Of a stretch of DNA of 64,000 nucleotides, positions 35,623 to 45,275 are shown piece after piece. The stretch covers positions 62,001 to 126,000 of the forward strand of contig CAVQMB010000007.1 of assembly GCA_963713445.1 (NCBI GenBank), in the 5' to 3' direction. The notes beneath the pieces were generated by a model. The model had not been told where the DNA came from. It ran no database searches and was given only the letters and a program-made list of their open reading frames with translations. How positions within the stretch are numbered: the stretch's first letter is position 1; every line of letters starts with the position of its first letter. A program made the position numbers and the translations under genes. This stretch comes from CAVQMB01 sp963713445. Its GTDB lineage: Bacteria > Pseudomonadota > Gammaproteobacteria > Competibacterales > Competibacteraceae.

Positions 35623-38014
35623 TCAGGCGGGTGGATCTGTATCAGTTTTCGTAATATTGGACTGTGTCCGCAACAACTCTGAAATCTGATCCGCTGGTAA
35701 TGGCTTGTTCAGATAAAATCCCTGGAACTCATTACAGGCATTCTGGCGCAAATAGTCGGCTTGTTCCTTTGTTTCAACGCCCTGGGCCACGACGTTCAAG
35801 CTCAACGTCCTGCCCATCGCGATAACGGCATTTGTCAGGGCATGATCTTTGTCGGTAGCGGTGATGTTGCGGATGAACGAACGATCGATTTTGATGGTGT
35901 CGAGCGGAAACTGCTTGAGCATGGCAAGTGAGGAATAGCCAATACCAAAGTTGTCGATGGCGACCCGGATTCGCATGTCACTGAGTTCGGTCAATACCCT
36001 CATGGTTTTTTCGACATCGTGCATCAGTAGATTTTCCGTGACTTCCAGCTCCAGCAGGCGCGCATCCATGCCAGTATCCGCGAGTATCGCCTTGAGATCT
36101 GTCAGCAGGCTTTCATCGAAAAACTGCCGCACTGACAGGTTGACGGCTATGCTCAAAACGGGAAGCCCCTGATTCTGCCAAGCCACGTTCTGCAGGCAGG
36201 CGGTTCTGAGTACCCACTTGCCTATTGGTATGATCAAACCGGTTTCCTCCGCGAGTGGGAGGAATCGCAACGGTGCCACCGTGCCCAGGTCTGGATGCTG
36301 CCAGCGCAGCAGCGCTTCCATGCCGGTGATTTGGCCGCTGCCGATATCCCGCTTGGCTTGGTAGTAAAGCTGAAATTGGTCTTGTTCCAGCGCTTGCCGC
36401 AGACACGCTTCCAAATTGAGCCGTTCAAGCGACTCCGCGTTCAGTTTCTCGGAATAAAACTGGAAGTTGTTCCTGCCTTCTTCCTTCACCTGATACATCG
36501 CGATATCGGCATTTCTTTCCAGCGTCTGCTCGTCCAGGCCGTCTTGCGGGTAGATGCTGATGCCGATGCTCGCTGTCACGTGGAACATTCCTGGCCTTGC
36601 AGGATGAACGGCCGGGCGACGGCGGCAAGTATTTTCTGGGCCACGGTCACTACGTATTTTTCCTCATTGCAGTTCCGGCAGCAGGGCGACAAACTCGTCG
36701 CCGCCCATGCGGGCGATGGTGTCACTGGCGCGCAGACAGGCCTTGAGTCTGGTCGCGACTTCTTGCAGCAGTTGGTCGCCGGCCTCGTGTCCAAGGGTAT
36801 CGTTGACGTTTTTGAAATGGTCCAGGTCGAAAAATAGCACCGCCAATTGCCGGTTGTAGCGTTGTGCCTGGTTGATGCTATGGCTCAGCAGCTGGCTGAA
36901 CAGGCTGCGATTCGGCAGTTTCGTGAGGCCGTCGTGATAGGCAAGGTATTCGACACGCGCTGCATGGGCGAGATGTTCCTCGACGGTGCGCTGGCGGCTT
37001 AACGCAAGCTGCTGGCTCATGCGCCACATCGCCGCGATAATCAGGATCATTACAAAGCTGGCGGCTGCCGCCCGCCACAGATAGATTCGATTCTTCCGTC
37101 GAGCAGCCTGCCAATTGTTCGTCTGCGGACAATCCAACGACCACGGCCAAGGGGAAGCCATAGAGCTTGAATGCACTGGTGTAGCGCCGCACGCCATCCC
37201 AGGCGTTGGTTTGGAGCGTGGTTTTGCTTGCCCTCTCATCTCGCGGAATGCATTTTCAGCACGCCGAAACCAGACTTGTCGTTGGCAGTGACGGTTTCCC
37301 CGCTGCGCCTGACAAGGAATTTGCCATCATCACCGATGATGCCGAGCATGCCATGCTCGCCCAGTTTCGAAGATTCATAGCCGCTGACAAAATAGGCCGC
37401 GTCGACCGAGACCATCACAATACCGGCGAACTTTCCATTGATCGAATCGAGCCTGCGGCTGAATGTCAGGCGCCACTTTCCGGTGCGAGGCGTCAAGTTG
37501 CGGACGACCGACCGAGAGGGCATCAGTCTGGAGCTGGCTCTGGAAAAAATCCCGGTTGGCAACATTGGTTTTTTCGGTGGGACTGGTGCTGGTCACGACA
37601 TTGCCCTTGCTGTCCGCAATACTGACGACGAACACCAGCCCCGGCGGCAATAGACCCCTGGCTTTCAACTTCGGCAGTACGTCCTGCGTGCCAAAGACAT
37701 TATTCGCATATTTGACGACCTTCAGGGTCTGGTCGATTTCGCGCAGTGCGCGCACGACCTGCGATTCATAAGTCTCGCGCCAGTTCGTGGCTCAATGCCG
37801 CCGCCTTTTGCTCGGCCGCGGTTCGTTCGATTTTGATCAGGCTTAGGGTCGTCCCCCAGATCGCGGCCAGCACGAAAATGATGATCGCCGGAAACAGAAT
37901 GGGCGATGCTATCAGATGACTAAACCAAGGAATCCGTGTCGAAGAAGATGGAGCCTCGGTGTCATTCAATGGTGTTTGATCGGCGGATGAGTCGTCCAGG
38001 TCGGTATCTTTCAT
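35623..38014 (-). pseudogene. Cache-like/GGDEF/EAL signalling protein, multiply frameshifted
   Basis: About 790 codons scattered over three frames with roughly six frame changes (near 37785, 37500, 37240, 37100, 36665 and 36590). Order: N-terminal membrane segment (PILFPAIIIFVLAAIWG), periplasmic Cache-like sensor (NVFGTQDVLPKLKARGLLPP, GKWRLTFSRRLDSINGKFAG), second membrane segment, GGDEF domain (GGDEFVALLPEL), EAL domain (GMEALLRWQHP). The EAL part also has substitutions at usual metal ligands (IDNFGIG for DDFGTG, AQGVET for AEGVET), which suggests loss of phosphodiesterase function even if repaired. It is convergent with the porin/PstS pair. Confidence 0.85.
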
Positions 38015-38079
38015 TATTGCTTCTCATTTTTTCAATAATTGAGCATGTTCCTTTCGGGTATTTAATGTCTGAAATAAGC

Positions 38080-38108
38080 AATCAAAAAACCCTCGCGAGG
38101 TTTTGATT
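38080..38108. repeat. Inverted repeat upstream of GGDEF-EAL gene
   Basis: A near-perfect palindrome, AAAACCCTCGCGAGGTTTT at its core, extended by AATC/GATT. It lies about 70 bp upstream of the signalling gene's start. It could be a hairpin terminator for leftward or rightward transcription or an operator. Confidence 0.5.
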
Positions 38109-38198
38109 AACCCATCTGGTTTGTCAGTTGGTTTTTATATCTCAGAAAGGATCAGGACACCCGCGATTTGTTTAAAAGTTATGCCGTTAGTCTAGCAG

Positions 38199-38947
38199 CC
38201 AGGGCATGGCGGCGATCGCGCCCGGCGTCCTGGAGCGCTGGTTCACCGCCGAATTCCGCGAACGGCATCCCGATAGCGTCGCCGCCCTGTCGGTGCAGCT
38301 AGTCAATACCCCGGCCGAGGGCTATGCCGGCTGCTGCGCGGCCATCCGCGACGCCGATCTGCGTGGCGAACTGGCCGTGATCAAGGCGCCGACCCTGGTG
38401 GTGGCGGGTGGCTACGACGCCGCCACCCCGCCTGCCGACGGTCGCTTTCTGGCCGAACACATCGACAGTGCACGCTATGTCGAGCTGGACACCGCGCATC
38501 TGTCCAATATCGAAGCCGCCGTGGCGTTCACTGATCGGCTGCTGGCATTCCTCGGCGCAGGTCAACCGGTCATGGACGACGCCGAGCGCTACCGCCAGGG
38601 TATCGCGGTGCGCCGGGCGGTGGTGGGCGATGCCCACGTCGACCGTTCGCTGCAGCGGCTGAGCCCGTTCAATGACGAGTTCCAGAATCTCATCTCGCGC
38701 TACGCCTGGGGCGAGATCTGGACCCGGCCGGGTCTGCCGCGTCACACTCGTAGCCTGCTCACCATTGTGATGACGGCAGCGCTGGGGCGCGAGGCCGAGC
38801 TGCGGCTGCACCTGAATGCGGCGCGCAACAATGGCGTGAGCCGCGACGAGATCAAGGAGGCGTTGCTGCAGGCCGCGATTTACTGCGGCGTGCCGGCAGC
38901 CAATACGGCATTTCATGTCGCCGAGGCGGTGTTCGCCGAACAGGACG
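38199..38947 (+). pseudogene. Truncated pcaL copy (third)
   Basis: Corresponds to pcaL from GMAAIAPGVLERWF to VFAEQD (matches 13964 onward). It differs by more substitutions than the second copy (RWFTAEF for RWFTPGF, LAVIKAP for LAAIKAP). The N-terminal third with nucleophile Ser is absent. The last codons run into the RAYT left end, giving a hybrid tail AKYLGSE. Confidence 0.9.
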
Positions 38948-38950
38948 CCA

Positions 38951-39740
38951 AATATTTGGGGTCAGAGTAATATTAACCTGTTATTATTGCCTTGTTGACT
39001 CGTAACGTAGATGACGCCATGGCAAGATTGACCCGAGTTGCCCCTGTCGGTGTGCCTCAACATATCCTACAGCGAGGAAATAACAGGCAGGTTTGCTTTG
39101 CCGGTGAAGACGATATGAAAGCGTATCTCAATTGGCTCAAAGAGTTGTCGCGGAAGCATCAGGTCGATGTGCACGCCTGGGTCTTGATGACAAATCATGT
39201 GCATCTGCTGTGTACCCCTTGGAAAGACCATGCCATTAGCCGCATGATGCAATCAATCGGGCGCCTGTATGTTCGCTATTATAATAATACCTACCAGCGC
39301 AGTGGCACGTTGTGGGAAGGTCGTTTCAAATCGTGTTTGGTGCAAAGTGAGCGGTATCTGCTTGAACTCTATCGCTATATCGAGTTAAATCCGGTCAGAG
39401 CGGATATGGTTGGCGATCCCAGTGACTATAGCTGGTCGAGTTATGCGATCAATGCATTGGGCGCGGAAAGTGAACTACAAACGCCGCATCCGGAGTATCT
39501 GGCGTTAGGAAGATCGAAAGATGACCGATTGAGCAACTACCGTGACTTGTTTAAAGCCCATGTTGGGCCAGACCGATTAAAGGAAATCAGGGAGACTATT
39601 AACAAGGGGCTGGCGCTGGGAAACGAGCGATTCACGTCACAACTAGAAGCGTTAACCGAGCAACGCGTCACGGCAAGAAAGCCGGGAAGGCCACGACATC
39701 GTAATATTGAAACATGAATATTACTCTGACCCCGAATATT
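38951..39740 (+). mobile_element. RAYT element, copy 2, with inverted ends
   Basis: Left end 38951-38975 (GGGGTCAGAGTAATATT inside) and right end 39716-39740 (CTCTGACCCCGAATATT) are inverse copies of each other. The left end is fused directly to a pcaL fragment. Confidence 0.85.
39019..39717 (+). CDS. REP-associated tyrosine transposase (RAYT), copy 2
   Basis: 232 residues, almost the same as copy 1 and with the same HUH (LMTNHVHLL) and Tyr regions. The gene is intact, starting at ATG 39019. Two intact, near-identical RAYTs 9 kb apart are unusual because RAYTs are generally single-copy, vertically inherited genes. Confidence 0.95.
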   Translation: MARLTRVAPVGVPQHILQRGNNRQVCFAGEDDMKAYLNWLKELSRKHQVDVHAWVLMTNHVHLLCTPWKDHAISRMMQSIGRLYVRYYNNTYQRSGTLWEGRFKSCLVQSERYLLELYRYIELNPVRADMVGDPSDYSWSSYAINALGAESELQTPHPEYLALGRSKDDRLSNYRDLFKAHVGPDRLKEIRETINKGLALGNERFTSQLEALTEQRVTARKPGRPRHRNIET

Positions 39741-39808
39741 TCTGCGTTAGCGGGACAAGGCCTAACCCGTCGCGTCGATGGCGAGGTTGGGCGGAAGGGA
39801 ATGGCGGC

Positions 39809-39832
39809 TTACGCTTCGCTCATCCGGGCTGC
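39809..39832 (+). repeat. Intergenic repeat, left unit
   Basis: Contains ACGCTTCGCTCATCCGGGCT. A similar unit in inverse orientation (CGCTTCGCGTCATGCGGGCT on the minus strand) lies at 40235-40255. The two bracket the small secreted-protein gene and look like dispersed extragenic repeats. Confidence 0.5.
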
Positions 39833-39848
39833 GGGCCTAGCTTCGGCC

Positions 39849-40196
39849 TCAATCCAGGAACGGCAACCCGGCGCACACCAGTTTGCCGGTGCGGGCGTCG
39901 ATCACCAGGTAGCCTCTGATGTCGTTATGGCCCGAGGGGTTGCGCGCCTTCGGCACGAACACCTGAAACTGCCAGAGCGGGCGCGTGACCTTGGTGCCGC
40001 AGACGCTGCCGGCGGTGACGAGCTGGGCCGCGGTGATGTTCTTGCGCACCTGGGCGTTGCTCCTGCCGTAAGGGTCGCCCTTGAGGATCTGCACGGCGGC
40101 GGCGCGGGCCTGGCGTTCGCTCATCGCGCCGGCGGCGAGGGCGGGCGTGATCAGCAGGGCGATAGTCAGGGCCAGCACCATACGCTTGGCGCGCAT
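39849..40196 (-). CDS. Small predicted periplasmic protein
   Basis: 115 residues from ATG 40196, which has AGGAGA on the minus strand at good spacing (a TTG at 40202 is also in frame). Signal peptide VLALTIALLITPALA. The mature part includes RQARAAAVQILKGDPYG and VCGTKVTRPLWQFQVFVP and ends VCAGLPFLD, with two Cys that could form a disulfide. It resembles short PepSY-like or unclassified periplasmic proteins; no function can be assigned. Confidence 0.65.
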   Translation of the reverse strand: MRAKRMVLALTIALLITPALAAGAMSERQARAAAVQILKGDPYGRSNAQVRKNITAAQLVTAGSVCGTKVTRPLWQFQVFVPKARNPSGHNDIRGYLVIDARTGKLVCAGLPFLD

Positions 40197-40234
40197 CAGC
40201 AATCTCCTGTTTTCAGGATTTCATGGTAGCAGGT

Positions 40235-40255
40235 AGCCCGCATGACGCGAAGCGG
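40235..40255 (-). repeat. Intergenic repeat, right unit
   Basis: Inverse counterpart of the unit at 39809-39832. See that entry. Confidence 0.45.
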
Positions 40256-40305
40256 AATGCAGGGTTGCGGACTGAGATAATGTTGGCCCCGGCTCTCGCC
40301 TGCGC

Positions 40306-40725
40306 TCAATCCGCGTTGCTTGCGCGCTGCAGTCGATAGAACCGCGGACCGGCGTTCTTCAAGGGGCTGGGCAGGGCGGAAGCCGGAATGGCGTCCTCGG
40401 CGATGACCGTCCAAGCGGGGAAAGCCGCCTCGATGTCGGCGTGGCTTGCGCCGCGCGGCAGGGGCGGCCGGCGCCCTGGCATCCATGCAATCATCAGCAG
40501 GGTCGTGCCCGGTGCGGTGACGGCAGTTACCTCGCCGCCCATCACCGCGCGCTGTGAGTCGTTGAGCCGGTGGAAGAGGCCGAAGTCGAGCACGAAATTG
40601 AAGCCAGAGCCGATGGCGAGATTGCGCAGCGCGGTGACGTCGCCGTTCACAAAATTGATGTCGACGGCCGCCGCCCCGGCGATGCAGTCAGCGCGGACCA
40701 ATTGATGCGCATGCAGCATGCGCAT
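40306..40725 (-). pseudogene. Truncated SAM-dependent methyltransferase
   Basis: Reads DINFVNGDVTALRNLAIGSG, FNFVLDFGLFHRLNDSQRAV and LLMIAWMPGRRPPLPRG: the post-motif-I part of a class I methyltransferase (motifs II-IV). The glycine-rich SAM-binding motif I is missing, as the upstream side is replaced by the ccdAB promoter region. It is a remnant. Confidence 0.6.
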
Positions 40726-40742
40726 ACAATGATGCGTATCAT
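40705..40742. promoter_or_regulatory. Candidate CcdA operator array
   Basis: Two identical self-complementary ATGCGCAT boxes (40705-40712, 40718-40725) and a variant ATGCGTAT (40732-40739, inside the palindrome ATGATGCGTATCAT) are spaced 13-14 bp, ending about 20 bp before ccdA. Regular palindromes directly before an antitoxin gene fit ribbon-helix-helix autorepression. Confidence 0.55.
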
Positions 40743-40762
40743 CCCCCTCGCCGGTGAAAGAC

Positions 40763-41014
40763 ATGGTTCTTGCGCAAGACAGCCAGCGCAGCACGAAAAA
40801 GCGCGCGGTCAATCTGAGCCTCGATAGTGCATTGGTTGAGGACGCAAGGTCACGGGGGGTCAACCTCTCGCAGTTTCTCGAGGTACATCTGCGCGAGGCT
40901 CTTCGGGAGTATCGCGAGCAGGCCTGGCGGGAAGAGAACCGCGAGGCAATCCGTCAGTACAATAAGGTCGTGGCTGACCGGGGCAGCTTTGGCGATCGAT
41001 TCCGCCGCTTCTGA
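40763..41014 (+). CDS. ccdA: CcdA-family antitoxin
   Basis: 83 residues from ATG 40763 (a GTG at 40754 is in frame). The N-terminal ribbon-helix-helix DNA-binding part (KKRAVNLSLDSALVEDARSR, NLSQFLEVHLREAL) is followed by an acidic/aromatic toxin-neutralising tail (WREENREAIRQYN) as in CcdA. The TGA overlaps the toxin ATG by one base. It would repress its own promoter through the upstream palindromes. Confidence 0.9.
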   Translation: MVLAQDSQRSTKKRAVNLSLDSALVEDARSRGVNLSQFLEVHLREALREYREQAWREENREAIRQYNKVVADRGSFGDRFRRF

Positions 41015-41328
41015 TGCGCCAGTTCGATGTGCTAACCAATACCGATGCCAAGAGCGCAGCATGGGCACCCTACCTGGTTGCGCTCCAGCATGACCTCCTC
41101 AGCGATCTCAATACTGTCGTGGTTGCCCCGCTCGTCCGCGAGAGCGAGGGACCCCGACCCCTTAGTGGCCTAAACCCGATCGTCGAGTTCGCCGACGAGC
41201 GACTGGTGGTCTCGATCCAGGAGCTTGCCGGCGTCTCATGCCGCTACCTCGGCGGCGTCATCGGAACGCTCGAGGCCGAACGCCATGCATTGATCCGCGC
41301 GCTCGATCTCCTGTTTACCGGAGTCTGA
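41014..41328 (+). CDS. ccdB: CcdB-family gyrase toxin
   Basis: 104 residues. Recognisable by MRQFDVLTN, VVAPLVRES, GLNPIVEF and the GVIGTLEAERH end. CcdB poisons DNA gyrase through C-terminal residues (Trp-Gly-Ile in plasmid F); here the end is LLFTGV without the Trp, so gyrase poisoning by the classical contact is uncertain. Coupled to ccdA by TGATG. Confidence 0.85.
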   Translation: MRQFDVLTNTDAKSAAWAPYLVALQHDLLSDLNTVVVAPLVRESEGPRPLSGLNPIVEFADERLVVSIQELAGVSCRYLGGVIGTLEAERHALIRALDLLFTGV

Positions 41329-41475
41329 CCCGGTACAAGGCCGAGGCGGAAGGGTTGCTTAAATGTCACGTGGCGTATTCCGCAGAAGCCGGCCACCCAG
41401 ACCGCGGCAAAGCGGCCACCCGGTGCAAATGCACGAGTCTATTACTGCAATATTGAGACGAGATAGCGGACGATC

Positions 41476-42070
41476 GGGCCATCGCCCGACCCCTGCGTAT
41501 CGAGTTCATGGGCGCGCTGTATCACGTCACCGCCGAGGATGACGCGGTCCGGGATGGGTTTCTCCATACCCTGGCCGCGGTGGTGGAGCGGTTCAACGGG
41601 GTTTGCCTGGCTTGTTGCCTGATGGACAGCCATTATCATCCGGTGGTGAAGACCCCGGACAGCACTTTCTCCAAGGGCATGCGCCAGTTGAACGGGGTGT
41701 TTACCCAGGCCTCAAATTGCCGCCACCGGCGCTCGGGGCACCTGTTTTAGGGGCGCTTCAAGGCCATTTTAGTTAACGCCGATGCGTATCTGCTGGAACT
41801 GGCCTGCTATGTGGTGCTCAATCAGGCTCGGGCGCCTACCGTTGATGATGATGATGCTGCCGAGTGGACGTGGAGCGACTACCGGGTCACTGCTAGCGAG
41901 GTGGCGGTGCCGCAATGGCTGGCGGTGAATAGATTGCTGCGCCGGTTTGCCCGCCGGCGCCTTCGCTCGCGACGCTAGCGGCCACCCATCCTGAGCGCAA
42001 TGCGGACATCGTCGCCGCCTGTGCCACGGGCGCTTGCAGCCATCGCCAGATCGGCGAGTTCTTCGGCCTG
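41476..42070 (+). pseudogene. Second-type RAYT pseudogene
   Basis: Reads ARPLRIEFMGALYHVT, then an HUH-like DSHYHPVVKTP and GHLF-stop-GRFKAILVNADAY: the TAG at 41748 replaces the usual Gln (CAG to TAG). The frame continues to 41978, and the next 90 bp resemble the C-terminal helix-turn-helix of the same family (ADIVAACATGACSHRQIGEF). It is unrelated in detail to the two intact RAYTs. Dead. Confidence 0.75.
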
Positions 42071-42240
42071 GAAAAATGGGGTCAGGGCTATTACTGAAAC
42101 ACCATTCGCGCTGGGGAAAACGTCTTCCCGCTGGTGGTCACGGGCGGAAGTCGGGCGCTGTGGTTTGACAACATCGCGTGCGGAAAGCGGGTGTCCCTCG
42201 GGTTGTGCGACGGAAACCAGGAGACTTGGCCGAAATTAGA
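42071..42240 (+). repeat. Repeat unit shared with 51902-52080
   Basis: Starts ATGGGGTCAGGGCTATTACT, includes GACAACATCG and ends ...AACCAGGAGACTTGGCCGA. The same order of blocks recurs at 51902-52080. It follows a RAYT pseudogene and is probably that element's 3' terminal region. Confidence 0.65.
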
Positions 42241-42244
42241 CCAG

Positions 42245-42923
42245 CCCGCGGTCTCTTACCGGCTTGCCGCCGCGAACGGGTCATGAACCAAAGCGACGGA
42301 ATCCGCTCTATGCGAGGATTCCGGGACAACTGCCAGCGCCAGCGCCACCGCAGCCAGCCCAAACGGCACAACCAATCCGAAGATGCTGCGCCAGCCGAAG
42401 GCCTTGATCAGGAACCCGCCGAGCGTCGGGCCGATGGCCAGCGCCAATCCGTTGCAGGCCGCCCAGATTCCCAACACCTTCGCGCGTTCAGTCGCGCCCG
42501 TCCACGAGACGCGGATAATTGCCAAGGAGGCAGGTATCAGTAATGCGGCGCCCAGCCCGGCGAGTACGCGCCCCATCACCAATACCCAGACCTGTGGGGT
42601 GAGCGCGCATAGGAGCGAAGCCAATGTGAAAATCGCCGCACCGGAAACAAAAATACGACGCCGCCCATAGAGGTCTGCCATGAGCCCGCCGGTGAGCAAC
42701 AGGGCGCATAGACGAGGTTGTAGGCATCGATCACCCACTGCAGCGTCGCCACCCGGGCATGAAAATAGCGACCGATCGGTTGTACGGCCAGATTCACCAC
42801 GGACGTGTCGATCTGCGCAATGAGCACGGCGAGGCAAAGCGTGATCAATATGATGAGGCCTTGACGGGCTGGTCTCGCGTCTTGCGTATCTAGTGAAGCG
42901 GCGGTTGGAAAGGCGTTCAGCAT
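42245..42923 (-). pseudogene. MFS transporter, truncated and frameshifted
   Basis: The N-terminal third of a DHA2/EmrB-type efflux pump: IAQIDTSVVNLAVQPIG and QWVIDAYNLVYA (frame one, start 42923), then LLTGGLMADLYGRRRIFVSG and ATERAKVLGIWAACNGLALA (frame two). One missing base near 42710 (GCGCC for GCGGCC) breaks it. After about 190 codons it is cut off by the repeat ending at 42240. Not functional. Confidence 0.8.
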
Positions 42924-44946
42924 CGCCGGAAACCTAGTGTGCGTTTGAGATGCCGTGTACTATGATTCAGCCGACCACCGGAAGGCGGCATAACCAGAAC
43001 GGCACTTATCCGCCTGTCCAAAATCCAGGGTCCATCTCTGATCTGGAAAGAACTTACACGGTTTGAGATTACTTTCGCGGCCTGCGACCTCATCCCCCGC
43101 CCGTTCTCTCCGGTCTCGGGTGTCTGGCGTGATTTTTTTGTTTCAGACTTTGCTGTCACCTGCGCAAAGATTACCAGCGTATCCCCGCCGGCGGGTTCCA
43201 GTTGCGTGTCGGGTTTCTTGAAAATGATCTCTCCGGTCTTGCGGTGCAGCAGGACTTCCATGGCGTCGGCGGGTCGATCCTTGAGATGGTCTTCATAGGT
43301 GTAGTCATCGCTGAAGCGGGTCTTCTGGAACGTCCATCCGGTGTAGGCACGGCGTTCCAGTTCGCCGTAGACTTCGGTTTCGTCTAAGACGATGGCGCCG
43401 CGCAGGCTGTGCCGCAGGTTTCGGGCTTCTCTCTCGTCCGCGGTATACATGGGGAGTTGAAATACCCGGTGATAGCCCCGCTCATGGGCAAAGTGGGTGC
43501 ACACCAGGGCGTTGTAGGCATCATTTGAGGTGGCGGACAGGACATAACCGAGTTCATTGAATTCCAGGGATTCGTCGCTTTCCTCCGAGAGGATTTCGCC
43601 GAAGTAGACAGGGATGCCGGACAGACGGGCCGGGCGCAGGCGGCTCCATGAACTGTCCGCCAGCATGACGCTGAGTTTCATATCTTTGAGGATCTGGGCC
43701 AGTCCCACGGACCAGCGGGATGCGCCGATGATGAGTATACCGTTCTGCTCGGCCACCGCCAGACCGAGTTTGCGTGCAAGCCAGCCGATGGTGGCGCCGT
43801 GCACCGTCACCGTGAGTACGATGAGCGCGAATACCAGCGGCATGAGCAGGTCGCCGTCCGACGTAGCCGTGGGCCGCCAGATCGCGGTCCGAAGAAACCC
43901 GCCATTGCTGCGGCGACGATGCCCCGCGGTGCGATCCATGCCAGCAGTATGCGTTCGTGCCAGCTCATGTCCGCCTTGAAGGTGGCGAGCCAGATCGCCG
44001 TGGGCCGTACCAGGAAGATTACGGTGGCCAACAGCGCCGCACTGTGCCAGTTGAGGCGGGTTACGACGGCGGGATTCAGGTCGGCGGTCAGCAGGATGAA
44101 GATGCCCGAAACCAGGAGAATGGTGATGTACTCCTTGAAGCGCCGTATCTCGCTCATGCTCGGCAAGCGCATGTTGCCGATCACCAGACCCAGGATGGTG
44201 GCGGCCAGCAGACCCGCTTCACTCTGGGTCATATCGGCGATGCCGTAGACGCCCAGCGCCGCGGCGAACAGCACCGGTGCCTTGAGGTATTCCGGCAGCT
44301 TGTCGTGACGGCACGCCATGCCGAACAGGTAACCCGTGCCGCCGCCGACTAGCAGGGCCGAGAGCAGTGCCTTTGCCAGGCTGGCGATGGTCTGCGTAAA
44401 GGCGGCCCCGCTGCCGGAATAGACGATATATTCATAGACCAGTACCGCCAGCAGCGCGCCGAGGGGGTCGATCACGATCCCTTCCCACTTCAAAAACGAG
44501 GCCGGACTGCGTTTGAGCTTCGCCTGTCGCAGCAGCGGAATGATGACCGTGGGGCCGGTGATCACGATGACGGCGCCGAACAGTATGGCGACGGGCCATG
44601 ACAGTTCACCGATATAGTGACCGGCGGCGCTGCCCAACAGCCAACTGAACAACACCCCGATGGTGACAAGGCGGTTTACCCCCTTGCCGGCCTCTTTGAA
44701 TTCATAGAGGTGTAGGTACATGCCGCCTTCGAAGAGCACGATGGCCACGAATACGCTGATGAGGGGTTGCATGATCGGTCCAAAGGCTGCCGAGGGTTGC
44801 AGCCAGCCCATGCCAGGTCCTAACGCGAGGCCGGTCAGGGTCAGCAGGAGGATCGCCGGGATATGAAAGCGCCACGCGATCCATTGCGCGCCGATACCGG
44901 CAACGGCGGTCAGGATGACGGTCAGCGTAACGATGTCTTGTTCCAT
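42917..44946 (-). pseudogene. Cation:proton antiporter with NAD-binding domain, frameshifted
   Basis: The first 340 codons (start 44946) encode a CPA1/NhaP-like antiporter: IPAILLLTLTGLALGPGMGW, ISVFVAIVLFEGGMYLHLYE, GAVIVITGPTVIIPLLRQAK, ILLAWIAPRGIVAAAMAG. Near 43880 one or two indels move the frame to MPLVFALIVLTVTVHGATIG, followed by a TrkA-N/RCK-like domain (GILIIGASRWSVGLAQILKD). The C-terminal tail beyond VIFAQVTAKSETKK looks foreign. It overlaps the MFS remnant by 7 bp. Confidence 0.8.
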
Positions 44947-45275
44947 GCAACCATATTACTTTGGTGAAGGGTGCGATTGGGATTTCAACGAAGGGGCTGG
45001 AAAATATTGCATGCCCGCCGTAGTGCAGTGGTTCTTTATGCCCCCCAGCAAGAAGACGGGCGGGAAGTGGATGAAATTGGGCTAAAGCAAACAGATATTC
45101 TTGGTATTCTTAGTGCAACTGTAACAACCAGTTACCATAGACGGAGGCCACCGCGTGGAGCTACCCGCACCAGAATATTCTGAAGAGCAGTCAAATGTCT
45201 GGCGGGCCTGAGCTCGCTCAGCGCATGATGGACCCGTAACCGCGCCATGAAGGGCCCCGCTCCCGGGAAGACCTC
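44947..45275. other. Spacer upstream of LysR gene
   Basis: About 330 bp between divergently placed antiporter and LysR genes. No gene seen. It must contain both promoters; no site can be assigned with confidence. Confidence 0.5.
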
